From Bacteroides sp. CAG:144 (lineage in GTDB: Bacteria; Bacteroidota; Bacteroidia; Bacteroidales; UBA11471), in assembly GCA_000434215.1 (NCBI GenBank), contig HF999722.1, forward strand, positions 58,557-71,740: a stretch of 13,184 nt of DNA, written 5' to 3'. The notes beneath the pieces are model-generated. The model made no database searches and was not told where the DNA came from. It saw only the letters and a program-made list of their open reading frames with translations. The stretch's first letter is position 1; each line of letters begins with the position of its first letter. Below are positions 1-8,042 of the stretch, piece by piece. A program made the position numbers and the translations under genes.

Positions 1-51
1 AGTCAATAGCGGCCCTGTTTCTTTTATGAAAGAGATGTAGTATATATTATT

Positions 52-1086
52 TTACATGATTCCTTTTTCACGTAAATGCAGTTGCCATTTCCATGCCGAC
101 TTCAAAGTTTCGGCAAGTGGCGTTTCTGCTTTCCAGCCCAATATCGTATTGGCCTTTTGTGGATCGGCCCACACTTGTGTAATGTCACCTTCCCGGCGTT
201 CCGCGATTCTATAATTGAGTTTTATGCCGGTAGCCTCTTCGAAAGTATGGATAAGTTCGAGTACAGAAACACCTTGCCCCGTACCGAGATTGAATATTTC
301 GACGTCCTCCTCGCTTTTATGTCCGAGCATACGTTCTATGGCTTTGACGTGAGCTTTGGCCAGGTCTACCACATTGATGTAATCGCGTATGCAAGAACCG
401 TCGGGGGTATCGTAATCGTCTCCGAAAACGCTGAGTTGCTGACGTACTCCGATGGCGGTTTGTGTGATATAGGGTAGTAGGTTCTGCGGAACTCCGAGCG
501 GGAGTTCTCCGATTTCGGCGCTGGGGTGAGCACCTATGGGATTGAAGTAACGCAGCAATATCGATTTGAACGGAGCTCCCGAGTGTATGGTGTCCGTAAT
601 GATTTCTTCACATATCTGCTTGGTATTTCCATAAGGCGAGAGTGCCGGTTTTATGGGAGCCGATTCATCTACGGGCAGGGTATCGGGTTGGCCGTAGACG
701 GTACACGAAGAAGAAAAAACAAGTGCTTCTACACCGTATTCGGGCATAAGGTCGAGCAGGTTGAGCATCGTTACCAGATTATTACGATAATAGAGCAAAG
801 GTTTCTTTACCGATTCTCCTACCGCTTTACTGGCTGCAAAATTGATAACGCCTTTAATGCCGCTGTGTTTTTCGAAGAGCTTGCGCATGGCCTCTTTGTC
901 CTGCATATCGATTTGCTCAAAAGCCGGGCGTGTACCCGTGATGCGTTCGATACCATTGATGACTTCGGTATTGGAGTTGGACAAATTGTCGAGTATGATG
1001 ACTTCATACCCTGTATTTTGTAGTTCGACTGTTGTGTGCGATCCGATGTAGCCGGCACCGCCTGTAACCAATATTTTTGTTTTCAT
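52..1086 (-). CDS. galE: UDP-glucose 4-epimerase
   Basis: Interconverts UDP-glucose and UDP-galactose in the cytoplasm (Leloir pathway and supply of galactose for surface glycans). The 344-residue length is normal for GalE. The N-terminus has the Rossmann NAD-binding motif TGGAGYIG (residues 8-15). The active site of the extended short-chain dehydrogenase family is visible as SSSCTVYG (about 125-132) and YGNTK with Tyr152 and Lys156. The C-terminal substrate domain contains the typical segments SCIRDYINVVDLA and FNLGTG. The start at 1086 puts the glycine motif at the usual distance from the N-terminus. It stands alone: the LptD-like gene ends 96 bp upstream and a promoter-like box lies between them. 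No clear terminator is seen in the 51 bp left of the stop. The family is certain. Specificity for UDP-GlcNAc as well cannot be excluded. Confidence 0.97.
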   Translation of the reverse strand: MKTKILVTGGAGYIGSHTTVELQNTGYEVIILDNLSNSNTEVINGIERITGTRPAFEQIDMQDKEAMRKLFEKHSGIKGVINFAASKAVGESVKKPLLYYRNNLVTMLNLLDLMPEYGVEALVFSSSCTVYGQPDTLPVDESAPIKPALSPYGNTKQICEEIITDTIHSGAPFKSILLRYFNPIGAHPSAEIGELPLGVPQNLLPYITQTAIGVRQQLSVFGDDYDTPDGSCIRDYINVVDLAKAHVKAIERMLGHKSEEDVEIFNLGTGQGVSVLELIHTFEEATGIKLNYRIAERREGDITQVWADPQKANTILGWKAETPLAETLKSAWKWQLHLREKGIM

Positions 1087-1116
1087 GATTGCTGTGTTGG
1101 AGGATTAGTATAACGA

Positions 1117-1124
1117 CAAAAGTA
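1117..1124 (-). promoter_or_regulatory. Bacteroidota -7 promoter box for galE
   Basis: On the minus strand this reads TACTTTTG, an exact match to TAnnTTTG, 30 bp upstream of the galE start. Two TTTG tetramers lie upstream (minus strand of 1136-1139 and 1140-1143). Their spacing of 11 or 15 nt is shorter than the usual 19-21, so the -33 element is not convincing. Confidence 0.5.
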
Positions 1125-1182
1125 GAAAATATATACAAACAAAAGATATGAATTTGAGTTTTTCTCTTTTAGCGTTTTTCTA

Positions 1183-4173
1183 TCAATACCAATCGAGTGC
1201 ATCGTAAGAGTTTCCGCTCTTATCGTATTTCAAGTCGCTGAGTATCGACGATTTTACACGAATGCTGAAATTGTAGGATTTGTATGCCCCTACGGGTATG
1301 AAGCTGGCGCTCATCGACCAGCAGTGCATATCCCGGGTAAGATTACAGTTCATATAAGCAAGACGGTGGGTAACGAAATTGTAACTGGCCGAGAAAGAGA
1401 AAGACCAGTTTTTTGTAGGCTGTATGCTTCCTGATATACTCAGGTTCTGATTGATGCGGCCGTCGTATTCCATTTTTTCTTTGTTGAAATCACCGTAACC
1501 GTAGTTGATGGAGTAGTTTATGGATAGACTCCACGGAACTTCCCACACCATATAACCGTCACGCATTTTCAGTGTTTCATCTTCTTTGTCTTTCTCTTTT
1601 TCTTGTCCCGACTCTGTAATTTGATCGGCGTTGGAAAGGATTTCGTCTTCGGGATTTTCGACGGGGTTGTCGTCTGTCGATGATTGGGATTTATTTTTCC
1701 GTTTGAATGTGCTGTTGTTGAATGTATAAGAAAAAGAGGTTCCTGCACTCGACAGTCGGGCGAAACCTTTCCCTGCTTTCCAACGGGGTACGTTTACCCT
1801 TACGGGAGAACCGTTGGCGCTAAGTTGATAGGTATATGGATCGAATACGGCGCTTACTTGTAGATTGAACTGCTTGGTGAGTTTTATGAGGAGAGACGTA
1901 TTGATATTGCTCCAATTGAGAGAGTCGGCAGCCATGTTATAGCTCATGCTGGCCGACAGGTTCTCTATAAGACTTACTTTACGCACACCCGTAGTATCCT
2001 TGTCGGTGTTGACTTTCATTTCGAGGTTGTTGGCTACCGAGAAACTTACTGTTCCGGTTTTCCCTCGATTGGGAACACCATAGGTGCTTCCTGCAAACGG
2101 AGAGTAATAAACCTCTTCGGGCGTACCATTGGTATTTATGCGGGTATAGCGCTGCCAATAACCGTAGCGGGACGAGCCGAAATCGGGTGCACCCGATACA
2201 CGTATCGTAGGTGTCAGGACATGTCGTATCATCGGAATCTTTTTCCCGATAAAGGGCAGCGGTCGGTAATATCCGTATAATTTGGTTTGTGCGCTCACGC
2301 TGAACGAGTAGTTATAGACGTTGTAAAAACCGTATGTCGTATCTCTGACGACCGATGCGCTGCGGGGATCCCATTCCTGCATGATGCGGTGGGTATACAT
2401 GCGGTCGGTAAACGAGAACGAGGGTGTGATATTGATGTATTTGAATACACTGAATGTCGCCGATATGGGTATATTGTGCTGCATGCCGTTGCTCCAATCT
2501 CTGATAAGATTGGATTTGAGAAACATGTTTTGTTTGGTCTGTATCGAGTTTTTGAGATTTCCGGTGTAATTGAAACTTATTTTTTCATACCACTTTTCTT
2601 TTCCTACCCGGTTTTTGCGTTTGAAGGGGTAGATACGGCTCATGTTGATGGTAAGATTGGGGAAGGATACGTTTAGGGTGGAGTCGGAATTTCGTTGCGT
2701 TACGTTGGCGGTAAGAGCTATGCTGAATGGCGAATTGGGTACGTTGTATGAAAGGCTGACGGTAGAGCTGGTCGTATTGGTCGTAAAAGCGGTCGAGTTG
2801 CCATAATTGGTTAGGTTATTGTGGCTGTAACCGCTGGTGGCGAAATTCACACTGGCCGAGAAAGTAAGATTGGGATTGGCTTTTCGGTCTTGTGTGTGCG
2901 ACCATGTCAACTTGAAGTTGGTCTGTTTGGAATAGTCGGGCATACCCTTGTCGCCGAGTACGGTAACGAGGTAACTGAGGAAAAAGTTTCCGGAGAATTT
3001 GTAGCGTTTGACGTATGCCGATTGAGCGTTGAGACCCCATGAACCTTTGGTGTAGATCTCTCCGGTGAGGGCAAGGTCGATGTAGTCGTTGATGGCGAAG
3101 TAATAACCTCCGTCGCGCAGATAGAAACCGCGTGCGGTTTCATCGCCGAATGTAGGCATGATGATACCCGAACTGTATTTTTCGGAGAACGGGAAATATC
3201 CGAACGGGATAGCCAGCGGTAACGGTACGTCGCCCAATACCATATAAGCAGGACCGGCTACTACATCTTTCTTGGGACGCATTTTTGCCTTTGTCAGTTG
3301 CAGATAGAAGTGTGGGTGCTCGTGATTGTCGCAAGTTGTGTACTTTCCGTCTTTGAGAAAGTAGGAATCGTCGGGATTCTTTTTGGTTTTGCCTCCGGTT
3401 AGGTATCCCTCTCCTTGCTGGGTGATAACGTTGGTGATGAATGCTTTTTGGGAATCGAAGTTGTATTTCATCGTGGAGGTTTCGTATTCGCCGCTGGGGT
3501 CTTTGAATACGGGTTTACCCACGATGTCGCCGATTGAGTCGGGACGGCCGGTCGCGAAGATTTGGCTGCTGTCCATATCCATGTGCATTTCGTCGGCGGT
3601 GAGTTCCATGGTTTGGTAAGTAACGATGCTTCCGCCGAAAAGAAATCCCATGTTGTTATTGGTAAAAACGGCCGAGTCGTTGGCATGGTAGGTGATGACA
3701 TCTTGGAAAGCCTCTTTTCTCGGTACTTTTGCCGAATCGGTAGCCAGACTGTCGGTCGTCAGGATTGTCGAATCGTTTATTTCAATCGAGTCTCCGTATG
3801 TGATGGAAGAATCTGTCGGAAGAATGAAGTTCCCGGCTGCCGAATCCGGAGAGGATTCATTTTCGGGGAATAATTGTTCCGGCATTATCGAGTCTTGTCC
3901 TTTTCGGGAAGAGTCTGTGGTATATGCCGGGTCGGAACGGAAATCGTTTTTGTCTCGACGGCGTTTGTTTTTTCTTTTATCGATGTTGTCGCCGGTTTCT
4001 TCGGAGTGGCTACCGTATACGGCACTTAGATAAGCGTGATATGCTTCGATTTTGTTATCGGATACACCGAAAAGATTCTCGTGATCGTTCTCCGCAGCCG
4101 AAGAATATGCGGGGAGTAATCCGAGAAAAAGGAGTAGCAGGGCTATGTAGAAAGTCTTATTTTTCGGTGGCAT
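1183..4173 (-). CDS. lptD: LptD-like LPS-assembly outer membrane protein
   Basis: Predicted outer-membrane beta-barrel that inserts lipopolysaccharide into the outer leaflet (LptD/OstA family). It is 996 residues long. A signal peptide is clear: basic PPKNK, then a hydrophobic stretch from about residue 8 to 22, ending SSAAE near residue 27. A polar, Ser/Asp-rich linker (about 30-155) precedes the periplasmic OstA-like domain (about 160-300), where an ELTADEMHMD-type segment and the TTCDNHEHPHFY motif (Cys281) are seen. From about residue 310 the protein alternates short amphipathic strands rich in Tyr, Ser and Asn, as expected of a barrel, and it ends in an aromatic residue (Tyr). A charged, Glu/Asp/Lys-rich insert lies near residues 825-872. 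Cys943 and Cys951 near the C-terminus might pair with Cys281, in the manner of the disulfides of E. coli LptD; this is inference. It appears monocistronic, with its own promoter at 4201-4208. The family call is good; Bacteroidota copies are divergent from E. coli. Confidence 0.88.
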   Translation of the reverse strand: MPPKNKTFYIALLLLFLGLLPAYSSAAENDHENLFGVSDNKIEAYHAYLSAVYGSHSEETGDNIDKRKNKRRRDKNDFRSDPAYTTDSSRKGQDSIMPEQLFPENESSPDSAAGNFILPTDSSITYGDSIEINDSTILTTDSLATDSAKVPRKEAFQDVITYHANDSAVFTNNNMGFLFGGSIVTYQTMELTADEMHMDMDSSQIFATGRPDSIGDIVGKPVFKDPSGEYETSTMKYNFDSQKAFITNVITQQGEGYLTGGKTKKNPDDSYFLKDGKYTTCDNHEHPHFYLQLTKAKMRPKKDVVAGPAYMVLGDVPLPLAIPFGYFPFSEKYSSGIIMPTFGDETARGFYLRDGGYYFAINDYIDLALTGEIYTKGSWGLNAQSAYVKRYKFSGNFFLSYLVTVLGDKGMPDYSKQTNFKLTWSHTQDRKANPNLTFSASVNFATSGYSHNNLTNYGNSTAFTTNTTSSTVSLSYNVPNSPFSIALTANVTQRNSDSTLNVSFPNLTINMSRIYPFKRKNRVGKEKWYEKISFNYTGNLKNSIQTKQNMFLKSNLIRDWSNGMQHNIPISATFSVFKYINITPSFSFTDRMYTHRIMQEWDPRSASVVRDTTYGFYNVYNYSFSVSAQTKLYGYYRPLPFIGKKIPMIRHVLTPTIRVSGAPDFGSSRYGYWQRYTRINTNGTPEEVYYSPFAGSTYGVPNRGKTGTVSFSVANNLEMKVNTDKDTTGVRKVSLIENLSASMSYNMAADSLNWSNINTSLLIKLTKQFNLQVSAVFDPYTYQLSANGSPVRVNVPRWKAGKGFARLSSAGTSFSYTFNNSTFKRKNKSQSSTDDNPVENPEDEILSNADQITESGQEKEKDKEDETLKMRDGYMVWEVPWSLSINYSINYGYGDFNKEKMEYDGRINQNLSISGSIQPTKNWSFSFSASYNFVTHRLAYMNCNLTRDMHCWSMSASFIPVGAYKSYNFSIRVKSSILSDLKYDKSGNSYDALDWY

Positions 4174-4200
4174 TCACTTCTTATGTGAGCAATCAGCCCA

Positions 4201-4208
4201 CAAAGATA
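4201..4208 (-). promoter_or_regulatory. -7 promoter box for the lptD-like gene
   Basis: The minus strand reads TATCTTTG, an exact TAnnTTTG match, 28 bp upstream of the start codon. No TTTG is present at the expected -33 distance. That position is instead occupied by the inverted repeat at 4213-4242. Confidence 0.6.
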
Positions 4209-4212
4209 GGCA

Positions 4213-4242
4213 ATCTGCCCGACATAGGGGTGTCGGGCAGAT
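4213..4242 (-). repeat. Perfect 12-bp inverted repeat between HD gene and lptD-like gene
   Basis: ATCTGCCCGACA (4213-4224) and its exact reverse complement TGTCGGGCAGAT (4231-4242) flank a 6-nt loop. The repeat begins 3 bp after the stop of the HD gene, so it could be that operon's terminator. However, in the minus direction the stem is followed by TGCCTATC rather than a T-run; the better T-run lies on the plus-strand side, where no upstream gene exists. It also covers the -33 region of the lptD-like promoter, so an operator role is possible. Confidence 0.8.
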
Positions 4243-4245
4243 GTT

Positions 4246-4800
4246 TTAATAATTTTTAGATGAGAACGATAAGTCCCATTGTTCAAATCTCTTGACTGAG
4301 GCTTCACCGTATTTCGAAAGACTTTTTCGTATTTCTTCCGGTGTTTTTTCACAGTCGGGTTCCGATTTCGTGTAAAATTTGTCGGCGTAGCAGATAATTT
4401 GTTCCTCGATACTTACGGGTAACATATCGCGGTGGGGAATCGGTAAATTTTCACGAATAATGTCGTCGAGTGAAAGACCTGCTCCGGTATGTCTCTCGCA
4501 TACGAGGGCGTGGCGGAGCAATCCTTCGTTTTTCAGTAATTCGCTGCCGAGAGTTCCGTGGCAAATGTAAGGACGAGTACCGAAACACTGTATGTCGGGT
4601 GCGTGGGTAAGATAGATACCTATATCGTGCAACATCGCCGCCTCATAAAGGAAATTTTCGTCGGCTTCGAGTTCCGGATGAGAGTTGGCTATTTCCTGGG
4701 CTTTCTCGGCCACCCGCCGGCTGTGAGTTACCAATATATCGTATAAAGGCGAACCTTTTGCGTAATATTTGTCGATAAGAGTAAACGGATCCATTCCCAT
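4246..4800 (-). CDS. HD-domain phosphohydrolase, substrate unknown
   Basis: A small cytoplasmic protein (184 residues) of the HD superfamily of metal-dependent phosphohydrolases. The metal-binding pattern is visible as His26 (THSRRVAEKA), the His58-Asp59 doublet (AMLHDIGIY) and Asp140 (CYADKFY). His81 and His104 (ERHTGAG) are extra conserved-type histidines seen in HDIG-like members. Family members hydrolyse nucleotides or other phosphate esters; nothing here fixes the substrate. The start codon lies 4 bp after the ilvE stop, so the two genes are very probably cotranscribed. A start two codons in (Met3) is equally possible. The inverted repeat at 4213-4242 follows its stop. Confidence 0.88.
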   Translation of the reverse strand: MGMDPFTLIDKYYAKGSPLYDILVTHSRRVAEKAQEIANSHPELEADENFLYEAAMLHDIGIYLTHAPDIQCFGTRPYICHGTLGSELLKNEGLLRHALVCERHTGAGLSLDDIIRENLPIPHRDMLPVSIEEQIICYADKFYTKSEPDCEKTPEEIRKSLSKYGEASVKRFEQWDLSFSSKNY

Positions 4801-4804
4801 AAAT

Positions 4805-5824
4805 TTATTCCAAGACGGTTACCCAGCCGTGCGTATCGGGTTCGTCGCCGTATTGAATGGCACGCAGCTTGTTATACAATCGAGTACATACGGGCCCCGG
4901 TTTGCCGTCTTTGGAGATGACATATGATTTTTTATTTTCGAGGTCATCGATGCGTTCGATAGGAGAGATGACCGCTGCGGTTCCGCAGGCTCCGGCTTCT
5001 TCAAAAGTCGATAGTTCTTCCTCCGGAACAGGCCGGCGTTCAACTTTCATACCCAAGTCTTCGGCCAGTTGCATGAGGCTGCGGTTGGTAATCGACGGAA
5101 GTATTGAGGTAGATAGGGGCGTGATATAGGTGTTGTCTTTGATCCCGAAGAAATTGGCAGCTCCGCATTCGTCGATGTATTTTTTCTCTTTGGCATCGAG
5201 ATAGAATTCGCAAGAGTAACCCAGGTCGTGTGCCATTTTATTGGCACGCAGACTGGCGGCATAGTTGCCGCCTACTTTGTAGATACCTGTACCCAATGGG
5301 GCCGAGCGGTCGTATTCGCGAATGATGACATAAGGATTGGTGGCAAAACCGCCTTTGAAATACGGGCCTACCGGCGTTACGAATATGACGAAAAGGTATT
5401 CGCTGGCGGGGTGCACCCCTACCTGAGCACTGGTGCCGATGAGCAGCGGACGTATGTAAAGAGCGGCTCCGCTTTCGTACGGGGGAATAAAACGTTCGTT
5501 GGCTTTTACGACTTTTTTTACGGCGTTTACAAAAAGTTCGGTCGGGAGTTCCGGCATAAGAATGCCCCGGCATGTACTTTGCAGGCGTTCGGCGTTGGCT
5601 TCGGGACGGAAGATTCGTATTTTTCCATCTTTGCCCCGATACGCTTTCAACCCTTCAAATCCTTCCTGTCCGTAGTGTAGGCAGGTTGCGGCCATGTGCA
5701 GGTTGATGGTCTCTTCCGAGCAAAGCTCCAATGCTCCCCATTCCCCGTTGCGATAATAACAGCGTACATTATAGTCGGTACGCATATACCCGAACGGCAG
5801 ATTCGACCAATCTATATTTTTCAT
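4805..5824 (-). CDS. ilvE: Branched-chain amino acid aminotransferase
   Basis: PLP-dependent class IV aminotransferase that carries out the last step of leucine, isoleucine and valine synthesis and the first step of their breakdown, using glutamate/2-oxoglutarate. The 339-residue length fits the larger BCAT group. Recognisable segments are HYGQEGFEGLKAYRG (about 50-64), RPLLIGTSAQVGV (125-137) and GTGIYKVGGNYAASL, where Lys183 is the expected Schiff-base lysine. DECGAANFFGI and GTAAVISPI complete the cofactor and substrate pocket. It is the first gene of a two-gene unit with the HD hydrolase 4 bp downstream. A -7 promoter box lies 39 bp upstream of the start. Nothing in the 5' region looks like a leucine or isoleucine leader peptide. 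Confidence 0.96.
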   Translation of the reverse strand: MKNIDWSNLPFGYMRTDYNVRCYYRNGEWGALELCSEETINLHMAATCLHYGQEGFEGLKAYRGKDGKIRIFRPEANAERLQSTCRGILMPELPTELFVNAVKKVVKANERFIPPYESGAALYIRPLLIGTSAQVGVHPASEYLFVIFVTPVGPYFKGGFATNPYVIIREYDRSAPLGTGIYKVGGNYAASLRANKMAHDLGYSCEFYLDAKEKKYIDECGAANFFGIKDNTYITPLSTSILPSITNRSLMQLAEDLGMKVERRPVPEEELSTFEEAGACGTAAVISPIERIDDLENKKSYVISKDGKPGPVCTRLYNKLRAIQYGDEPDTHGWVTVLE

Positions 5825-5862
5825 GATGCTTTTATTTTATATGTTTTACTTATAGAGAATCA

Positions 5863-5870
5863 CAAAGGTA
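5863..5870 (-). promoter_or_regulatory. -7 promoter box for ilvE-HD operon
   Basis: The minus strand reads TACCTTTG, an exact TAnnTTTG match, 39 bp upstream of the ilvE start. No TTTG is found 19-21 nt further upstream, so only the -7 half is supported. Confidence 0.6.
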
Positions 5871-5983
5871 AAACTTTTTCAATAAAAACGTTCTTTTTTC
5901 TTCTGATTTTTACTTTGCTGGTAAATTCTTCTTTTTGCACGACGAATGGAATTTGCTGGATAGGAAATGTAAGCCGGGGAAGT

Positions 5984-6020
5984 AAAAAGAAGCCTCAACT
6001 TTTTAGGGGTTGAGGTCTTC
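5984..6020 (-). terminator. Intrinsic terminator of rplY-pth-S4 operon
   Basis: On the minus strand CCTCAAC pairs with GTTGAGG across a 9-nt loop. The stem is extended by GAAG/CTTC after a single bulged A, and TTTTT follows directly. The left arm overlaps the last codons and stop of the S4 gene, leaving almost no 3' untranslated region. Confidence 0.85.
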
Positions 6021-6458
6021 TATATCGAAATCAAAGTCGAATTCGGGGTCATCTTCCGGCATCGTGCCAAAAAAACTGTCTTCGGTAAATTTTTTCAGTT
6101 CTCGTCCGTCGCGTTTCGTGGGGCGGCCTTCTCCTTTGGCTCGGTTCACAAAACCGCTGATTCGTATCATTTCTATCAGTTCGTATTGCTCGGGTGGAGT
6201 TACATTTTCGAGGTATTGCGGTACGAGTTTGGCTCCCATACGGTTCTCGGCGAGGGCAAGGACTTTGAATGAATAAGTGATCGGCGGTTTACGCACTTCG
6301 ATAATTTCACCCGTTTGTATGGGGCGGGAGGGCTTTACATGAGTACCGGCAATCGAAACCCTCCCTTTTTTACAGGCATCGGTGGCGATGGTACGGGTTT
6401 TGAAAATGCGGGTTGCCCAAAGAAATTTGTCGATTCTTATCTCTCCGTCTTTCGGCAT
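6003..6458 (-). CDS. S4-domain RNA-binding protein (Hsp15-like)
   Basis: A 151-residue protein with an N-terminal S4 RNA-binding fold (about residues 7-56: RIDKFLWATRIFKTR, then GRVSIAGTHVKPSRPIQTGEI). This is the heat-shock protein 15/RlbA-type architecture. E. coli Hsp15 binds stalled 50S subunits that still carry peptidyl-tRNA; assignment of that role here is by family. The basic central part (GEGRPTKRDGRELKKF) is followed by a strongly acidic tail of alternating Asp and Phe (about 130-151). The gene starts 4 bp after the pth stop, and cotranscription with peptidyl-tRNA hydrolase and L25 suits a role in ribosome rescue. The operon terminator overlaps its 3' end. Some Bacteroidota annotations call this protein simply an RNA-binding S4 domain protein. 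Confidence 0.92.
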   Translation of the reverse strand: MPKDGEIRIDKFLWATRIFKTRTIATDACKKGRVSIAGTHVKPSRPIQTGEIIEVRKPPITYSFKVLALAENRMGAKLVPQYLENVTPPEQYELIEMIRISGFVNRAKGEGRPTKRDGRELKKFTEDSFFGTMPEDDPEFDFDFDIEDLNP

Positions 6459-6462
6459 GATA

Positions 6463-7026
6463 TTATTTGTTGTTGAAATGGTTCATGGCATTTTGTATGC
6501 CGGCAAGACAAAACTCTTTAATGATTTCGCCGGCACGTTCGAGCCGTTCCGGTAACAGCTTTTCTTCTTCGGTAGGGAATGTCCCGAGAACGAAATCGAT
6601 TTGTCCGCCACGCGGAAAATCGTTGCCTATGCCGAATCGCAGACGGGCGTATGCGTCGGTTCCGAGAATTTGTTGGATATGTTTCAATCCGTTATGTCCC
6701 GCGTCGCTTCCCCGGGGTTTCAGGCGCAGCGAGCCGAAAGGCAGCGCAAGATCATCGACGACGACGAGTAGGTTTTCGATAGGAATATTTTCTTTTTGCA
6801 GCCAGTAGCGTACGGCGTTTCCGCTCAGATTCATATACGTAGAGGGCTTCAAGAGCGTGAGTATATGACCTTTCAGACGCATCTGAGCAACGAATCCGTA
6901 TCTCTTGTCTTCAAAAACGAGATTGGACGCCTCGGCAAAGGCGTCCAATACTCTAAAACCTATGTTGTGCCGGGTAGCGGCGTATTCATCGCCGATATTA
7001 CCCAGGCCTACAATCAGGTATTTCAT
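6463..7026 (-). CDS. pth: Peptidyl-tRNA hydrolase
   Basis: Releases peptides from prematurely dissociated peptidyl-tRNA so that the tRNA can be reused; cytoplasmic and normally essential. The 187-residue length is typical of bacterial Pth. Catalytic and binding positions match the E. coli enzyme: His20 in TRHNIGF, Asn66 in STYMNLSG, Asp91 in [11 protein letters not shown], and His111-Asn112 in [12 protein letters not shown]. The start 15 bp after the rplY stop, with the LIVGLGN segment close to the N-terminus, is the only sensible one. It is the middle gene of the rplY-pth-S4 unit, and rplY-pth linkage is widespread in bacteria. Confidence 0.97.
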   Translation of the reverse strand: MKYLIVGLGNIGDEYAATRHNIGFRVLDAFAEASNLVFEDKRYGFVAQMRLKGHILTLLKPSTYMNLSGNAVRYWLQKENIPIENLLVVVDDLALPFGSLRLKPRGSDAGHNGLKHIQQILGTDAYARLRFGIGNDFPRGGQIDFVLGTFPTEEEKLLPERLERAGEIIKEFCLAGIQNAMNHFNNK

Positions 7027-7041
7027 GCCGTTATATCCTTA

Positions 7042-7689
7042 TTATTCGGCTTTCGCTGCGGCACCGCGAGCGGCACGAGTCAGTTTTACTGCGCAGACAA
7101 CGGCGTTTTTGGCATTCATGATTTCGAGGCCGTCGAAGTGCAGGTCGCCTACTTGCATGGTTTTACCCAAGCCGAGGTTGTCTACATTGATAACCATTTT
7201 TTCGGGAATGTGGGTGTAAACGGCTTTTACTTTGAGTTTTCTCATTTCGAGGCTCAGTTTACCACCGGCTTTCACACCTTCGGAGTGTCCTTCGAGGGAT
7301 ACGGGAACTTCCATTACTACCGGTTTCTTTTCGGTTACTTCAAGGAAGTCCATGTGAAGGATTTTTTCCTCCACAGGGTGGAATTGTATGTCTTTGATGA
7401 CAGCCATTACTTTCTTTTTGCCGATGGTCAGTTCTACGGCGAAAATATCGGGTGTGTAGACCAGTTTACGAACGTCGTTGGTGGTAACGGTGAAGTCGGT
7501 TACGATAAGGGCTTGGTTGTTGCCTATTTCTACGACTTTTTCGCCTTCGTTCAATTTGCCGGTGTAGGGGAGGTTGAATACTTCTCCGCCATTGAGTACG
7601 GCAGGGATAAGACCGTTTTTACGCAAAGCCTTTACAGCTTTTTTACCCAGATCGGTTCTGGGAGTTCCTTCTAATTGGAATGTTTTCAT
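7042..7689 (-). CDS. rplY: 50S ribosomal protein L25 (long form, Ctc/TL5 type)
   Basis: Binds 5S rRNA in the central protuberance of the large subunit. At 215 residues it is the long, two-domain form (Thermus TL5, Bacillus Ctc) rather than the 94-residue E. coli form. The L25 domain (about 1-92) contains GTPRTDLGKKAVKALRKNGLIPAVLNGG and HPVEEKILHMDFLEV-like signatures. The C-terminal beta domain (about 95-190) carries VPVSLEGHSEGVKAGGKL and ends in a short Ala-rich tail (AAAKAE). It leads the operon with pth and the S4 protein. A well-formed promoter lies about 83 bp upstream, and the leader contains a small AT-rich inverted repeat (7714-7740). Confidence 0.96.
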   Translation of the reverse strand: MKTFQLEGTPRTDLGKKAVKALRKNGLIPAVLNGGEVFNLPYTGKLNEGEKVVEIGNNQALIVTDFTVTTNDVRKLVYTPDIFAVELTIGKKKVMAVIKDIQFHPVEEKILHMDFLEVTEKKPVVMEVPVSLEGHSEGVKAGGKLSLEMRKLKVKAVYTHIPEKMVINVDNLGLGKTMQVGDLHFDGLEIMNAKNAVVCAVKLTRAARGAAAKAE

Positions 7690-7713
7690 TTCGTTTGTTT
7701 TTTGTGTTACTCA

Positions 7714-7740
7714 AAATTAAGATTATCAGCTTCTTAATTT
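7714..7740 (-). other. AT-rich inverted repeat in rplY leader
   Basis: AAATTAAG (7714-7721) and CTTAATTT (7733-7740) can form an 8-bp stem with an 11-nt loop in the untranslated leader of rplY, 25 bp upstream of the start codon. The stem has a single G-C pair, so stability is doubtful. A regulatory role is speculative. Confidence 0.25.
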
Positions 7741-7771
7741 CCCATCGCACGGAATACTTAAAAAAGCACGG

Positions 7772-7803
7772 CAAAGGTAGGTACTTTTTTCGGAATCTCC
7801 AAC
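7772..7803 (-). promoter_or_regulatory. Promoter of rplY-pth-S4 operon
   Basis: The minus strand has an exact -7 box TACCTTTG (plus-strand positions 7772-7779). Upstream at the ideal spacing of 20 nt is GTTG (7800-7803), three of four matches to the -33 TTTG. This predicts a leader of roughly 75-80 nt. Confidence 0.7.
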
Positions 7804-7972
7804 ATTTACGGACCGAATATCTGGCGTTTTATGGATTCCGATAGTCCTTTTATAGGTTGTGTCGTTAAGGGAAAACGGATTTTTTCTTTCTTTTTTCAAA
7901 GATGATTCGGTAGAGAATCTTTTGTGGCGAGATGGGCGGGCGTTTCTGCGTCTGCAAAAAAACGGTTGCCGA
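7804..7972. other. Intergenic stretch with no recognised feature
   Basis: This is the central part of the 353-bp gap between rplY and the tRNA gene, lying between two divergent promoters. It contains T-rich runs near 7880-7900 but no hairpin, repeat or codon pattern that I can defend. The short reading frame that starts here at 7859 runs into the tRNA gene and has no protein signature. Confidence 0.6.
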
Positions 7973-8004
7973 TTTGGTGTTTACAATATAATCTCTTACC
8001 TTTG
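7973..8004 (+). promoter_or_regulatory. Promoter of tRNA-Arg gene
   Basis: This is the best promoter in the window. TTTG (7973-7976) and TACCTTTG (7997-8004) both match the Bacteroidota -33 and -7 consensus exactly and are separated by 20 nt. It lies 38 bp before the mature tRNA 5' end. Confidence 0.85.
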
Positions 8005-8042
8005 CGACGCTTTTTCGATGAAAGAGTTTCGGAAAAGTGGCC

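Noticed and set aside
6796..7674. A 292-codon open frame on the plus strand opposite rplY and the start of pth
   Set aside because: It lies entirely antisense to two well-recognised genes, has no domain signature, is unusually rich in Phe, Tyr and His, and has no promoter or sensible start region. It is a by-product of codon bias in rplY.
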